Source: Paenibacillus polymyxa M1 (GTDB taxonomy: Bacteria; Bacillota; Bacilli; Paenibacillales; Paenibacillaceae). Taken from it: a stretch of DNA of 64,000 bases. The DNA is taken from NCBI RefSeq assembly GCF_000237325.1, contig NC_017542.1, positions 1,681,501 to 1,745,500 on the forward strand. The letters run 5' to 3'. The notes under the pieces were generated by a model. It did not search any database. It was not told where the DNA came from and saw only the letters and a list, made by a program, of their open reading frames with translations. A program made the position numbers and the translations under genes. This document shows, one piece after another, positions 45,820-54,810 of the stretch. Each line of letters opens with the position of its first letter. Positions within the stretch are counted from its first letter, which is position 1.

Positions 45820-45858
45820 AAAGGCTATACAATCATTGGATTGCAATAGTCCTTTTTT
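45820..45858 (+). terminator. Terminator before the first receptor gene
   Basis: AAAGGCTATACAATC, an ATTG loop and GATTGCAATAGTCCTTT followed by T-run. It probably ends the GNAT transcript. It lies 45 nt before the TTG start of the receptor, so it could also act as a leader attenuator. Confidence 0.65.
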
Positions 45859-45902
45859 AATGAGTTGATATCCTAATAAGTTCCTGATAAGGGGTGGTTA
45901 CT

Positions 45903-47279
45903 TTGTACAACACAACAACCACGATACTCACAGAGATAGCAAAACATATGAGAGATCATGATTTAATCCTAAGTGATTTAGCTCGAGCAGCCGAAATGAA
46001 TCCGGGCACCATGAGCAGTATTATTAATGGGAACCGCACACTTTCAGTGGATCAGTTAGATCGAATTACACAAGCAATGGGCTACCCCGTTGGTTACTAC
46101 TATGAACGCTATGTGTCTGAGTATTTAGCGGAGGCTAATCCGAATTGGCGTCGAATGAGTCCTTTCATACATAATTGTGCGAGACTCCATAAATTGGACT
46201 GCATTCATGATGTGGTTAATTTATTGATGGATAAACTAGGCTATTCAGAATCTTTATTTGAGCTTGCCGAAGAACTTTTTAGAGAAGGGCTTTACGAAGC
46301 GGCAACTATTCTATATGAGAATGTGGCTCTAAGTGAGAAAAAGCAATATTCAGAACGTCTGGCTATGTGTCAATACCGTTTGTTCCATACAAGGCAAGGA
46401 GATAATCAAGAGAAAAACTATGATGCCGTGGTCCAATTTGAGACTTACGTGGAACGTTTGGATGAAGCTGATCAGTTAGATGCATTAAGAGATTTAGTAA
46501 ATACTTGTCGTTCATTGCGAAAGTGGGATAAGGCAAATAACTTTGCTACGGCTTTGGGCAATAAAGCTGAAATACAATATAAAATTGACCAGCAGCAAAC
46601 AAAGAGCGAACAAACAAAGAAGCCTTTTTATCCTCCATTTGTTTATTGGGCATTTTCGCATTTAATTCGTGCTGAAATTTGTGATGCTAATAAAGATTAT
46701 GAGACAGCGCTTCAGCATATTCAAAAGTATGCCGATTTAAGCTGGGTAGAAGAAAAAGATGATACAACTTTAAAATGGAAAAATCAATTTAAAGAATGGG
46801 CCGACGCTAATACTTATGTGAATAGGCTTATGTCTGGCGATGTAAGCGTACTCTCTGATTATGTTGCTTATTTTTCTTCGAAGGAAGATGAAATACTTCC
46901 CGCAATAGATAACATAATCGAGGCGGCTAATCGATACAATATAAATGTAGATCATATACTTGCATTGTTTGAAGTAGAAATTCAATCTTTTTTGAATGAA
47001 AAAAATCGGGTAGGAGTATATACTCAACAAATTATTCTAGAACGTTTTACTCATTTCTCCAATGAATTAGCAAAATACTATTTAAATAAAGGGATTTATT
47101 CAGAAGGTTTTCGTTTTTTGTTGAGTTGTTTGGAAAAATCTACAGTTATTAATAATAAATCATATATAATCAAATGTGTAAGACTCTATGAGTCTTATCA
47201 GGAATATGCATCATCTGAAACAAAGGCAGTGTATAGAAAGTTGATTAAAGAGGTGGAGGAAGATGAAGATGAAGCGTAA
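45903..47279 (+). CDS. AloR-like peptide receptor, HTH plus TPR (RRNPP family), copy 1
   Basis: About 458 residues from TTG at 45903; AAGGGGTGG upstream matches the site before copy 2 (AAAGGGTGG), which supports this start over GTG at 45894. An XRE helix-turn-helix covers residues 15-70 (LSDLARAAEMNPGTMSSIIN). The rest is TPR-like helical repeats that in RRNPP proteins bind a re-imported peptide. A small pre-propeptide gene overlaps its 3' end. This layout matches the AloR-Alo systems reported in P. polymyxa (from memory). Copy 2 lies downstream. Confidence 0.85.
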   Translation: MYNTTTTILTEIAKHMRDHDLILSDLARAAEMNPGTMSSIINGNRTLSVDQLDRITQAMGYPVGYYYERYVSEYLAEANPNWRRMSPFIHNCARLHKLDCIHDVVNLLMDKLGYSESLFELAEELFREGLYEAATILYENVALSEKKQYSERLAMCQYRLFHTRQGDNQEKNYDAVVQFETYVERLDEADQLDALRDLVNTCRSLRKWDKANNFATALGNKAEIQYKIDQQQTKSEQTKKPFYPPFVYWAFSHLIRAEICDANKDYETALQHIQKYADLSWVEEKDDTTLKWKNQFKEWADANTYVNRLMSGDVSVLSDYVAYFSSKEDEILPAIDNIIEAANRYNINVDHILALFEVEIQSFLNEKNRVGVYTQQIILERFTHFSNELAKYYLNKGIYSEGFRFLLSCLEKSTVINNKSYIIKCVRLYESYQEYASSETKAVYRKLIKEVEEDEDEA

Positions 47280-47397
47280 AATTATTCTAACCTTATGGGT
47301 GACTAGTTTTCTAGTATTGACGATAATGGTTCCTCCTTTCCAATATCAAGATGATGGGTTTAATTACGAACCGACAGGACACCACGGAGGAATCTAA
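47269..47397 (+). CDS. Alo-like signalling pre-propeptide 1
   Basis: 42 residues. A basic start (MKRKII) and a hydrophobic export segment (LTLWVTSFLVLTIMV) are followed by PPFQYQDDGFNYEPTGHHGG and a final Ile. The C-terminus, rich in Gly/His, is the likely source of the mature signal, much like the Gly/His/Arg-rich mature Alo peptides I recall from P. polymyxa. GGAGG lies 9 nt before the ATG at 47269 (another ATG at 47263 is 3 nt from it). It overlaps the receptor stop. A perfect terminator follows. Confidence 0.82.
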   Translation: MKRKIILTLWVTSFLVLTIMVPPFQYQDDGFNYEPTGHHGGI

Positions 47398-47718
47398 GAA
47401 TAAAAAGTCTCCAGTATAAGGCACAGTAGAACCTAAAAAAATTACTATTATTAAGTGGTTAGACGGAATGATCCGTCTAACCTTTTTATTATCTGTTTTG
47501 CTGTATATAAGCAATATGAGGAAATCTTCTTTTGAGAAATATATGTAAAAAGTGCAAAAATGTAATGTGTGTTGTTGTACACAACTAAAGGGTGTATGGC
47601 TTTATTCTAAAAGACGATACAACTATGGGTGATAAAGTGATTTTTACTAACCATTTCTCTATTACATCGTTTAATTTTATATTATATATCGAGTCTACGT
47701 TGAAAGGGTGGTTTATCT
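47398..47718 (+). promoter_or_regulatory. Region between the two receptor-peptide units
   Basis: 321 bases with no gene. It holds the terminator at 47457-47487 and then the AT-rich promoter region of the second receptor; the last bases carry its ribosome binding site (AAAGGGTGG). No clear -35/-10 pair could be fixed by eye. Confidence 0.5.
47457..47487 (+). terminator. Terminator after peptide gene 1
   Basis: Perfect 11-bp stem GGTTAGACGGA / TCCGTCTAACC with a 4-nt loop followed by T5, 60 nt after the pre-propeptide stop. Confidence 0.93.
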
Positions 47719-49092
47719 ATGGAGATCACACCTACGATTAGAGCAGAAGTACAAACCTATCTGATACGGAAAAGCTTAACCATGACCGAGTTTGGTCACA
47801 TGATTGATTTGAATGTAGGAACAGTTAGTGGCATTGTGACGGGCAACCGATCAATTTCAGTTCACCAGCTAGATCGCATCACTATGGGAATGAATTTACC
47901 ACCAGATTATTTTTATGAACGTTATATTGATGAATGTATTGAAGAAGAACCGCTCAACTGGCGAAGAATCAGTCCTTTTTTGTACCGCTGCGTGGAGCTA
48001 GGACGACTTGATTGCTTGCGAAGAGTTGTAGGTATGTTGCTAGATAATCCTGTTTATCTTCCTTCACTTTTTGAAGTAGCCGAGGATTCTTATAAAAAAG
48101 GTTATACTGAAGCAGCGGCGTTCCTTTATGAAAATGTGGCAGAAGGGGAAAAGTATCAGTATTCAGAACGATTAGCCGTTTGCCAGTATCGATTGTTTAC
48201 GATTCGTATTGGAGACGATCAAGAGAAAAACTATGATGCAGCCATTCAATTTGAGCCTTACGTTGAACGGTTAGATGAGATAGATCAGTTAGAGGCATTA
48301 AAAGACTTGGCGAATACATACCGCTCGTTACGAAAATGGGACAAATTAGAATTATTCGCTAAAGCACTTGGAGACAAGGCTAAGATTCAATACAATTTGG
48401 AACAAAAACGGCATCATATGAATAAAGACAATTCGAAGAAACCCAAATTTCCTTTGTTTGCGTATTGGGCATTCTCGCATTTGCTTCGGGCAGAAGCTTG
48501 TGAAGGAAGGAAAGACTATGAGCAAGCACTTCAGCATACTTATGCTTACGCCGATTTGAGTTGGGTGAATGCTACAGATGAAACTGCTTTGAAGTGGAAG
48601 AGGCAATATGAAGACTGGGCAGTAGTAAATACGTATGCAAATAAGCTTCTTTCTGGTGATAAGGGCGTTCTTCTTAATTATGTAAATTATATTTCTTCAA
48701 GAAAAGAGGAAGTTCTTCCCGCGCTTGATAATATGCTTGAAGCGGCAAATCGATATCATTTTGATGTAGATGATATTTTAATACAATTTGAAGGAGAAAT
48801 TATCTCCTTTCTGGAGCGGGAAAAAGTGGAAGGGTTGTATACTCAACGCTTCATAACGGAGCGATATACTGATTTCTCGAGGGAATTAGCAATCTATCTT
48901 TTGCGTAAAGGGAAGTTTTCAGACGGTTTTACATTTTTGCTCAGCTGTTTGGAAAGGTCCGCTGAAGTTAATAACAAAATACAAGCAATTAGATGTATGA
49001 GGTTGTTTACACATTTTAAAGAACATGCATCTTTTCATACAAGGACAGTCTATGGAAATTTAATTAAAGTGGTTAATGAAGATGAAGAGTAA
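47719..49092 (+). CDS. AloR-like peptide receptor, HTH plus TPR (RRNPP family), copy 2
   Basis: 457 residues with ATG 7 nt after AAAGGGTGG. The helix-turn-helix is LTMTEFGHMIDLNVGTVSGI. The TPR part shares long near-identical stretches with copy 1 (for example QEKNYDAAIQFEPYVERLDE against QEKNYDAVVQFETYVERLDE; RSLRKWDKLELFAKALG). It is a clear paralogue produced by tandem duplication. Its own peptide gene overlaps the 3' end but carries a premature stop, so this receptor may have lost its cognate signal or answer another peptide. Confidence 0.85.
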   Translation: MEITPTIRAEVQTYLIRKSLTMTEFGHMIDLNVGTVSGIVTGNRSISVHQLDRITMGMNLPPDYFYERYIDECIEEEPLNWRRISPFLYRCVELGRLDCLRRVVGMLLDNPVYLPSLFEVAEDSYKKGYTEAAAFLYENVAEGEKYQYSERLAVCQYRLFTIRIGDDQEKNYDAAIQFEPYVERLDEIDQLEALKDLANTYRSLRKWDKLELFAKALGDKAKIQYNLEQKRHHMNKDNSKKPKFPLFAYWAFSHLLRAEACEGRKDYEQALQHTYAYADLSWVNATDETALKWKRQYEDWAVVNTYANKLLSGDKGVLLNYVNYISSRKEEVLPALDNMLEAANRYHFDVDDILIQFEGEIISFLEREKVEGLYTQRFITERYTDFSRELAIYLLRKGKFSDGFTFLLSCLERSAEVNNKIQAIRCMRLFTHFKEHASFHTRTVYGNLIKVVNEDEE

Positions 49093-49201
49093 GTTGATTC
49101 CACCATTCCAGTTTATGTTAGTAGCAGTGGAAGCACCTCCTATTGCGCATTGAGAGAATGGCTCGAATTACAGACCAACGGGTCACCACGTGGCAGTCTG
49201 A
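49082..49201 (+). pseudogene. Alo-like pre-propeptide 2, interrupted by in-frame TGA
   Basis: The ATG at 49082 overlaps the receptor end and reads MKSKLIPPFQFMLVAVEAPP IAH before TGA at 49151-49153. The same frame continues ENGSNYRPTGHHVAV and then stops. That tail matches the C-terminus of peptide 1 (NYEPTGHHGGI) at the same distance from the start, so the TGA interrupts what was a full pre-propeptide of about 38 residues. The export segment is also weaker than in peptide 1. Readthrough or a sequencing error are alternatives. Confidence 0.75.
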
Positions 49202-49252
49202 GAATAAAATGCTCTCAAGTTCAAAATCACAGCCATTAGAAGGAGTAAGAGT

Positions 49253-49657
49253 ATGAAGACAGATAAAATAAATGATACCTACTATGCTGGATTTGAAGGA
49301 GAACCAGAAATAAGAGTGATTTATATAAATTCAGATGAAAGCTATGCATTGAAGATATGGAATGGATACTTTGAAACATTATTGGGCTGCTTGATTCAAA
49401 TAGAGTCTGTACAAAGTAATATACTAAGTGAGTATGATGCTCACGAAGGCTGGTATGAGGAAAGTCGTTGGGAAGTGAAAAATATTAGAGAGACTCTACA
49501 TTTGTTTGATTCATTTGATATTAAAAATTTGACCGAGGAAGAAGCGAAAAGTTTAACTAATATATTACCTGTACTTCCTTGCCTTAAGGACAATATAATT
49601 ATATTGTTACAGAAAGCCATCAATAGAAACGGCAATGTGTTCATTGAGTATGATTAA
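49253..49657 (+). CDS. Hypothetical protein, possible immunity protein
   Basis: 134 residues, acidic and AT-rich, not recognised. It begins KTDKINDTYYAGFEGEPEIR and is a single small soluble domain without signal or membrane segment. AGAAGGAG precedes the ATG. Size, acidity and position beside toxin-related debris suggest an orphan immunity protein of a polymorphic toxin, but that is inference. The 140 bp repeat follows directly. Confidence 0.6.
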   Translation: MKTDKINDTYYAGFEGEPEIRVIYINSDESYALKIWNGYFETLLGCLIQIESVQSNILSEYDAHEGWYEESRWEVKNIRETLHLFDSFDIKNLTEEEAKSLTNILPVLPCLKDNIIILLQKAINRNGNVFIEYD

Positions 49658-49660
49658 TAT

Positions 49661-49801
49661 TTTATAAGCTTGCGCCTTTGACATAAAATGAGGACAGGCT
49701 TTTTTAAAATAGTTAGTCAATCAAATAAAGGGTACGAGTTTCTGAATACAGCAAACAACAATATCATCCATGATAAAATGGCTGTGCCTCGATAGGCTAA
49801 T
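49661..49801 (+). repeat. Duplicated 140 bp repeat, copy 1
   Basis: About 80% identical by eye to 55744-55886. Both copies keep one open frame encoding QSNKGYEFLNTANNNIIHDK (copy 1) or the same with His for Tyr (copy 2), followed by a stop, so the repeat is probably the 3' tail of a lost gene. Each copy lies right behind a small orphan gene. Confidence 0.75.
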
Positions 49802-49881
49802 ATAACTTGAGTAGGAGCAAGCTTAAAGTAGTTCTACCTGTGACGCAATATTTGCTTTGAACCGTCAATAAAGAAAAGGAG

Positions 49882-50166
49882 CTATTGCGATTGGTCGGCT
49901 CCTTTTGCTTTAGGATTATTCTGGGGGATATACTTATTTCCTTTTATACATAAAAAAACGATAGTATAGACCACTCCAGCAATGAGGCTTAGTAGAAACG
50001 AGATGGATAAAGTTCTGAAAATAAAAGTAGAAGTGGGTACTGTATAAAACTTAAATATACCGTTGACTGAAGAACTCATAGTTGGCCCTTTGATAAAGGA
50101 ATAATATATTCCTACAAAAAAACCATAAGACAAATACTTAATTAGATTTTTTTCAAATTTACTCAT
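49882..50166 (-). CDS. Hypothetical small membrane protein
   Basis: 94 residues, not recognised. Two hydrophobic segments are visible: YLSYGFFVGIYYSFI near the N-terminus and FLLSLIAGVVYTIVFLCI near the middle, followed by a polar tail (GNKYIPQNNPKAKGADQSQ). The last codons form half of a hairpin (AAAAGGAGC / GCTCCTTTT) that probably terminates its own transcript. Confidence 0.55.
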   Translation of the reverse strand: MSKFEKNLIKYLSYGFFVGIYYSFIKGPTMSSSVNGIFKFYTVPTSTFIFRTLSISFLLSLIAGVVYTIVFLCIKGNKYIPQNNPKAKGADQSQ

Positions 50167-50303
50167 TTACTAGCCTCCAATAAGGTTTATGGAAAAGGAT
50201 AATTTTTGTACTATGAAACCATTCAAATTAGTATAGGGAAAGCCTGGTGATTAAAAGAAATCCTTGTTAAGCTAACGAGAAACGTTAGGTCAATGACAAC
50301 AGG

Positions 50304-50343
50304 GGCGGACACAAGATTTTATTTATCAAGTCTTGTGTCCGCC
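50304..50343. repeat. 13-bp perfect inverted repeat
   Basis: GGCGGACACAAGA and TCTTGTGTCCGCC separated by 14 bases, without a T-run. It lies downstream of the leftward secreted-protein gene (stop at 50402) and is much more GC-rich than its surroundings. It could be an RNA 3'-end stem or a protein-binding site. Confidence 0.6.
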
Positions 50344-50401
50344 GCTGCTCCTTTATTATACTGGTCCATATTTAGCTGGTGTTAGATCTGGAAGAGAAGA
50401 A

Positions 50402-51646
50402 TTATGGTTTTTTCTTGGTTTTAGGCAATACTTCGACTGCTATCTCAGCCCATTTGACAGAGCCGTACGGTGAACTACCTCCCACGAATACATCTGGGCT
50501 TAGAATATTGACCAAATAAGTACCAGGTTTTTGAATAACGACAGAACCGCTAAAGGATTTATCCTGTTTGAGGGGAATAACGGTCTTTTTTTCAACTTCA
50601 ACAAAATCACCGTTTTGAAATGCTGCCACTCCAAAAGAAACTTCATTGCTTTGGATATACGTGTCCATCACGACTCCAGCAATTGCTATTGAATCTCCAG
50701 CCTTTACACGGAGATATCCCTGGCTCGGTTTGGTAAAGCGGATGTCTTGCTCGTTACCGGCATGATTGTATCTGATAGGAACGGATGATGGGTTTAATAC
50801 TTTGCGATGGACCATTATCTTAACAGATCCTTTATCATTAGTGTGAATTTCTAATGGATTTGGACCGGGACGAAGTTCTACTGAGTATTCAATCCGCTGA
50901 AATGTTTGTCCATTCATTATAATCGGCTTTCCAATGTTTTTTTCTTTTCCCTTAAACGTGCTAATGCTACCTCCGATAGAGCTTGTCATGCCACCGTCTC
51001 CTGTATTCACCATAAGATAAGCATGCCCGAACTCTTTTTGCACTAATGCGCTAAAAGTGATATTTTCCTTATCCGTTGTGTACGTTGGGTGAAGCGCTTT
51101 GATTATTTTATCGTTCCAGGTCCAGTGCATGATACCATTATTCCATGTATAAATTATTCCCATCTTAGACAGGAATGACACTGGAATATACAATTGGCCG
51201 TTTTTCATAAACGTTTTAGGAATTGACTCATCTAGTGCTGTCATTTTTCCGTCGAAGTAACTGTAAATCTTTGATTGGTTAGGCATCAATCGTAATGAGG
51301 AAAATGGTACCGAGTTCCCAGTGTTAAACTCCGCCCACGTACTGCCTGTCTTTGCATCCCACTTGATGGTTGCCAAATGAGCTGTTTCCAGCCATTTGAA
51401 CGGGAAATATAAGTGATTATTTCTTTTCAGCAGGGGAGCGGTCTTTATGGAGACGAAATCCAGCGATAAAGAAGATTTGTTCAATTCGGCAGTCAGTTGG
51501 TGCGGAACCAGATAGAACACAGCCGCATCCTCTACTACAACGGGAAGATTGGAAGTTGAATTCTCCGCATAACTCAGAGCCGTTGGAAGCAGGCCAGAAA
51601 TTAGAAGGCAGGAAGATACAAGTAGAGAAACAAAAATTCGTCTCAT
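50402..51646 (-). CDS. Secreted protein with copper amine oxidase N-terminal-like domain
   Basis: About 414 residues from the ATG at 51646. A signal peptide (IFVSLLVSSCLLISGLLPTALSYA, given as family feature, cleaved near SYA-EN) is followed by two copies of the stalk domain seen in copper amine oxidase N-terminal proteins of Bacillota: LYFPFKWLETAHLATIKWDA and LYIPVSFLSKMGIIYTWNNG. The C-terminal part is beta-rich with no catalytic motif. Such domains are common in extracytoplasmic wall proteins. Upstream reading to 51667 has no ribosome binding site. Confidence 0.7.
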   Translation of the reverse strand: MRRIFVSLLVSSCLLISGLLPTALSYAENSTSNLPVVVEDAAVFYLVPHQLTAELNKSSLSLDFVSIKTAPLLKRNNHLYFPFKWLETAHLATIKWDAKTGSTWAEFNTGNSVPFSSLRLMPNQSKIYSYFDGKMTALDESIPKTFMKNGQLYIPVSFLSKMGIIYTWNNGIMHWTWNDKIIKALHPTYTTDKENITFSALVQKEFGHAYLMVNTGDGGMTSSIGGSISTFKGKEKNIGKPIIMNGQTFQRIEYSVELRPGPNPLEIHTNDKGSVKIMVHRKVLNPSSVPIRYNHAGNEQDIRFTKPSQGYLRVKAGDSIAIAGVVMDTYIQSNEVSFGVAAFQNGDFVEVEKKTVIPLKQDKSFSGSVVIQKPGTYLVNILSPDVFVGGSSPYGSVKWAEIAVEVLPKTKKKP

Positions 51647-51864
51647 TGAATAAACACCTGATTTCATTTTTTTATCATATATACCAGAAAAACGAAAAAA
51701 AGTTGCACAGATATAAGTATTTTATTCTGACCATTAGCCTTTTTAAATAACTTAGTTCTTTCATTCAACTACTTTCTTATTTTGTTTTATGACAAGCTTT
51801 ATGATACTTCGACACGACTTTTACTATAAGATAAAAAAGACTAATTTACTTTGGAGGTGTCTGT

Positions 51865-52026
51865 TTGGAGTTATTTCTATTTATACTTAATATTTTAGTT
51901 ATCCTCCTTTCTATTGCTGGCGGAGTGCTTTTAATTGGATTAGTGTACAGAGGATATGTACTACTAGGTTTACTTATTGCTGAGAAAAAGAGAAGAATAA
52001 CGGATCAATCTCAAAATCAGGCTTGA
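51865..52026 (+). CDS. Small membrane protein
   Basis: 53 residues from TTG at 51865 with GGAGGTG upstream. One long hydrophobic region, or two close ones (LFLFILNILVILLSIAGG, VLLIGLVYRGYVLLGLLIA), is followed by a basic tail EKKRRITDQSQNQA. It resembles no family I know, but the ribosome binding site and the inner-positive topology support it. It lies divergent to the secreted protein. Confidence 0.6.
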   Translation: MELFLFILNILVILLSIAGGVLLIGLVYRGYVLLGLLIAEKKRRITDQSQNQA

Positions 52027-52131
52027 CTATTAGCCCAACATCCGATGGCGGTTACATTCAATGAGAATGTCTGCTTTATAGCGGCTACGCTTGTTGCCAT
52101 TGGCATATCAATCCCTCCTCAAAATGAGTGC

Positions 52132-52158
52132 AAAAAAGCCGCCATAGCTTTGGCGGCC
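52132..52158 (-). terminator. Terminator downstream of secA2
   Basis: Read on the minus strand: GGCCGCCAAAGCTATGGCGG then C and T6. It lies about 160 nt past the secA2 stop in the direction of transcription. Confidence 0.85.
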
Positions 52159-52315
52159 GTGATTGGTATGTTTATACCGATTATAAAGTTGAGAAATCCA
52201 AGCGGACGTCCAAAGTCAACACGGAGTCAATGCTTCGCTTCAACTTTTTCAGCGCAGGATGAATCGAGCGTTTGCTCTTATTCGTCCCGATCATTCTCGA
52301 AAAAGCTACGCTGCA

Positions 52316-54592
52316 TCAAAATTTTGACAGTTTGAATATCGGCCTCAAAATCTTGCGAATCCCAAAAGCAAATACAGTCATTGCGGTCCATGAGCTGCGC
52401 ATATTCTGGATGTATTGATCGTTGATTATATAAGTCCGAGTGGAAGAAGGGCTCTTCAGACCGAACGCTTCCCACTTCGCCGGATCATTCGAACTTCCGA
52501 GCCTTACAAGCATATTCGCTGACTCACTATTTATTTTAGCTGGAATTTGCTCGTATGCTTGGATGATTTGCTCATGAAATTCGTCGATCGGATTGCGGCT
52601 AGCAAGGCTCTCCAAGTGGATGCCTTCGCGAAGGTAAGAAACGTATGCCAGATGGTCAGCCCAGAACTTGTCAATATAATAAAGCCGTACGCGCTGCTCC
52701 GAAGGGCTCATCGGCGTCTCTCCTTTCAAAATTGCGAGCCGCTCCTCGTATAGAATACGTCGCTGTTCCTCCACCATATCCGAATAACGGTTTAGTTCCT
52801 GGTGGATATCGAAGTTCTGGCCCATAATAACGCGCTGAATATGCGCGATTTTGCTGCGTAGCACCGGGTCTTCGAGAGTCTCATCCTGCCTGTGGGCACG
52901 AATCGCTTTATCGATGCCGAACCGAAGTAACAACTCGTCCTCCAAGCTTACGAAAAATACGGAAGCTCCAGGGTCGCCTTGGCGTCCAGAACGCCCGCGC
53001 AGTTGGTCGTCGATCCGCACACTTTCGTTTACATGTGTACCAATCACGTATAACCCTCCCAGCTTGGCGACAACTTCTGCTTGCGTAGGGTTACCACCGC
53101 CGAGCCGAATGTCGACGCCGCGTCCCGCCATATTCGTAGACACCGTCACGGCGCCGATTTCTCCCGCTCTTGCAATGACCTCGGCTTCTTCTACGTCGTT
53201 TTTCGCATTCAGAACATGGCAGGGTACGCCGGCAACCGCTAGCGCCTCTGCCAGCATGTCCGACTCCTCCACGCTTGACGTACCAATGAGAATCGGCCGT
53301 CCCATCGCATGGACGGACGAGATTTCTTGGACAAGCGCCTTAAGCTTGGCTTCCTTATGGGTATAAATTCGATGCGGTTGGTCGATCCGTATGTTTGGCC
53401 GGTTCGGTGGAATTTGCACGACCTGCAGCGCATAAATCTCTTTGAATTCCATTGCGGAAGCGTACGCGGTAGCCGTCATTCCGCAAATTTTTGGATACAG
53501 GCTAATGAAGTGTTGAAGGGTGATCGTTCCGAGAATTTTCCCGCCGGCTTTCGAGTGCAGCCCTTCTTTGGCTGCAAGCGCGGCTTGCAGTCCTTCTGGC
53601 AAATGCCTGTTCTCCGCCACGCGGCCGGTATATTCGTCGATCAGCTCGATTTTACCGTCCCGGACGATGTAATCGACGTCTTTTTTCAATAACGTTTCCG
53701 CATACAACGCGCAATTTAACGACGACAACAAATGACTATTATGGCTTTCGTACAAATTACCGCATCCCAGCAGCGACTCCGCTTTCGCAGCGCCCGCCTC
53801 ATTCAAATAAACGTTCCGCTTGAACTCGTCGAAGTCGTAATACTTATCTTGCTCAAGCTGTCTAGTCACATCTGCGAAACGAATTACGTCGTTGCCGGAA
53901 GAATCCGGCTCGCCAGCGATGACTAGCGGCACCCGAGCTTCGTCGAGAAGCAGTGAATCCGCTTCGTCGACGATAACGTAGTGGAAAGGACGATGCACGG
54001 TATCGGCTTCGCTTAGTGTAATCGTGTCGCGCAAATAATCGAATCCCGCTTCTTTGGCCGTAACATAGGTTATATCCGTGGCGTACGCTTCTCGTTTCTC
54101 GGACAAGCTCATGCCCGCTTGAACCGATTTTACCGTTAATCCGAGGAAACGATAGATCGGACCCATCCACTCCGCATCCCGATTTGCCAAATAATCGTTA
54201 AAAGTGAGCACATGAACGCCTTCGCCGGTCAGCGCATTTAGATAAGCAGGCATAACAGCAGAGAGCGTTTTTCCTTCGCCGGTATGCTGCTCGATCACAA
54301 ACCTATCGTGCAGAGCGATGGCAGCCATGATCTGGACATCATAAGGCTGTAATCCGAGCTTTCTCTTCGCTGCCTCGCAGACTAACGCATAAGCATCGAC
54401 AAGCAGCTCATCCAAAGGCGTACCCAATTTTGCTTCCTTTTTCAGCCGGAGAGATTCCGCTTTCAGCCGCTGATCGTCCCATGCTTCCAAATTCCGTTTC
54501 CTAATGAGCTCCGCTTTGTCCCGATAGCCTTTCAGCTTATTCTGGGTATCGCGGTCTTTGAATTTTTGCATCAACTTGACGGCTAAATTCAT
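52316..54592 (-). CDS. secA2: SecA2-type preprotein translocase ATPase
   Basis: 758 residues; housekeeping SecA is about 840. Walker A is HTGEGKTLSA, Walker B is VIVDEADSLLLDEARVPL, and the crosslinking and helicase motifs are clear (TVSTNMAGRGVDIRLGGGNP, DDQLRGRSGRQGDPGASVFF). The C-terminal Cys-rich zinc domain that binds SecB/ribosomes is absent, which with the length marks a SecA2 paralogue. I take the ATG at 54592, GAGGAGGG 11 nt upstream. It is more GC-rich than its neighbours. It is flanked by two genes for secreted copper-amine-oxidase-like proteins, possible substrates. Confidence 0.9.
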   Translation of the reverse strand: MNLAVKLMQKFKDRDTQNKLKGYRDKAELIRKRNLEAWDDQRLKAESLRLKKEAKLGTPLDELLVDAYALVCEAAKRKLGLQPYDVQIMAAIALHDRFVIEQHTGEGKTLSAVMPAYLNALTGEGVHVLTFNDYLANRDAEWMGPIYRFLGLTVKSVQAGMSLSEKREAYATDITYVTAKEAGFDYLRDTITLSEADTVHRPFHYVIVDEADSLLLDEARVPLVIAGEPDSSGNDVIRFADVTRQLEQDKYYDFDEFKRNVYLNEAGAAKAESLLGCGNLYESHNSHLLSSLNCALYAETLLKKDVDYIVRDGKIELIDEYTGRVAENRHLPEGLQAALAAKEGLHSKAGGKILGTITLQHFISLYPKICGMTATAYASAMEFKEIYALQVVQIPPNRPNIRIDQPHRIYTHKEAKLKALVQEISSVHAMGRPILIGTSSVEESDMLAEALAVAGVPCHVLNAKNDVEEAEVIARAGEIGAVTVSTNMAGRGVDIRLGGGNPTQAEVVAKLGGLYVIGTHVNESVRIDDQLRGRSGRQGDPGASVFFVSLEDELLLRFGIDKAIRAHRQDETLEDPVLRSKIAHIQRVIMGQNFDIHQELNRYSDMVEEQRRILYEERLAILKGETPMSPSEQRVRLYYIDKFWADHLAYVSYLREGIHLESLASRNPIDEFHEQIIQAYEQIPAKINSESANMLVRLGSSNDPAKWEAFGLKSPSSTRTYIINDQYIQNMRSSWTAMTVFAFGIRKILRPIFKLSKF

Positions 54593-54810
54593 TGGAATTT
54601 GATCCCTCCTCGGTAGAAACACGCAATTCTAATAGTGGCTAAAGTATAATCAAACTCTGTAACAATAGCAAAGTTTGGAATAAAAAACTTCCTTGCTTTA
54701 TTCTTATTATTAGGCAACGATGTATGATTCACAGGAAAAGTACATCTTGGAGGTCAGAAAGATATATTTTCAGTAAATTGTTAATTTTAAATAAAGGGAG
54801 AGATGGATGA

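Noticed and set aside
49865..49912. Hairpin AAAAGGAGC / GCTCCTTTT as possible attachment site
   Set aside because: It overlaps the stop of the leftward membrane protein and behaves as a simple terminator.
52045..52335. 96-codon rightward ORF opposite the secA2 3' end
   Set aside because: It overlaps the secA2 terminator and 3' end and has no ribosome binding site; composition suggests chance.
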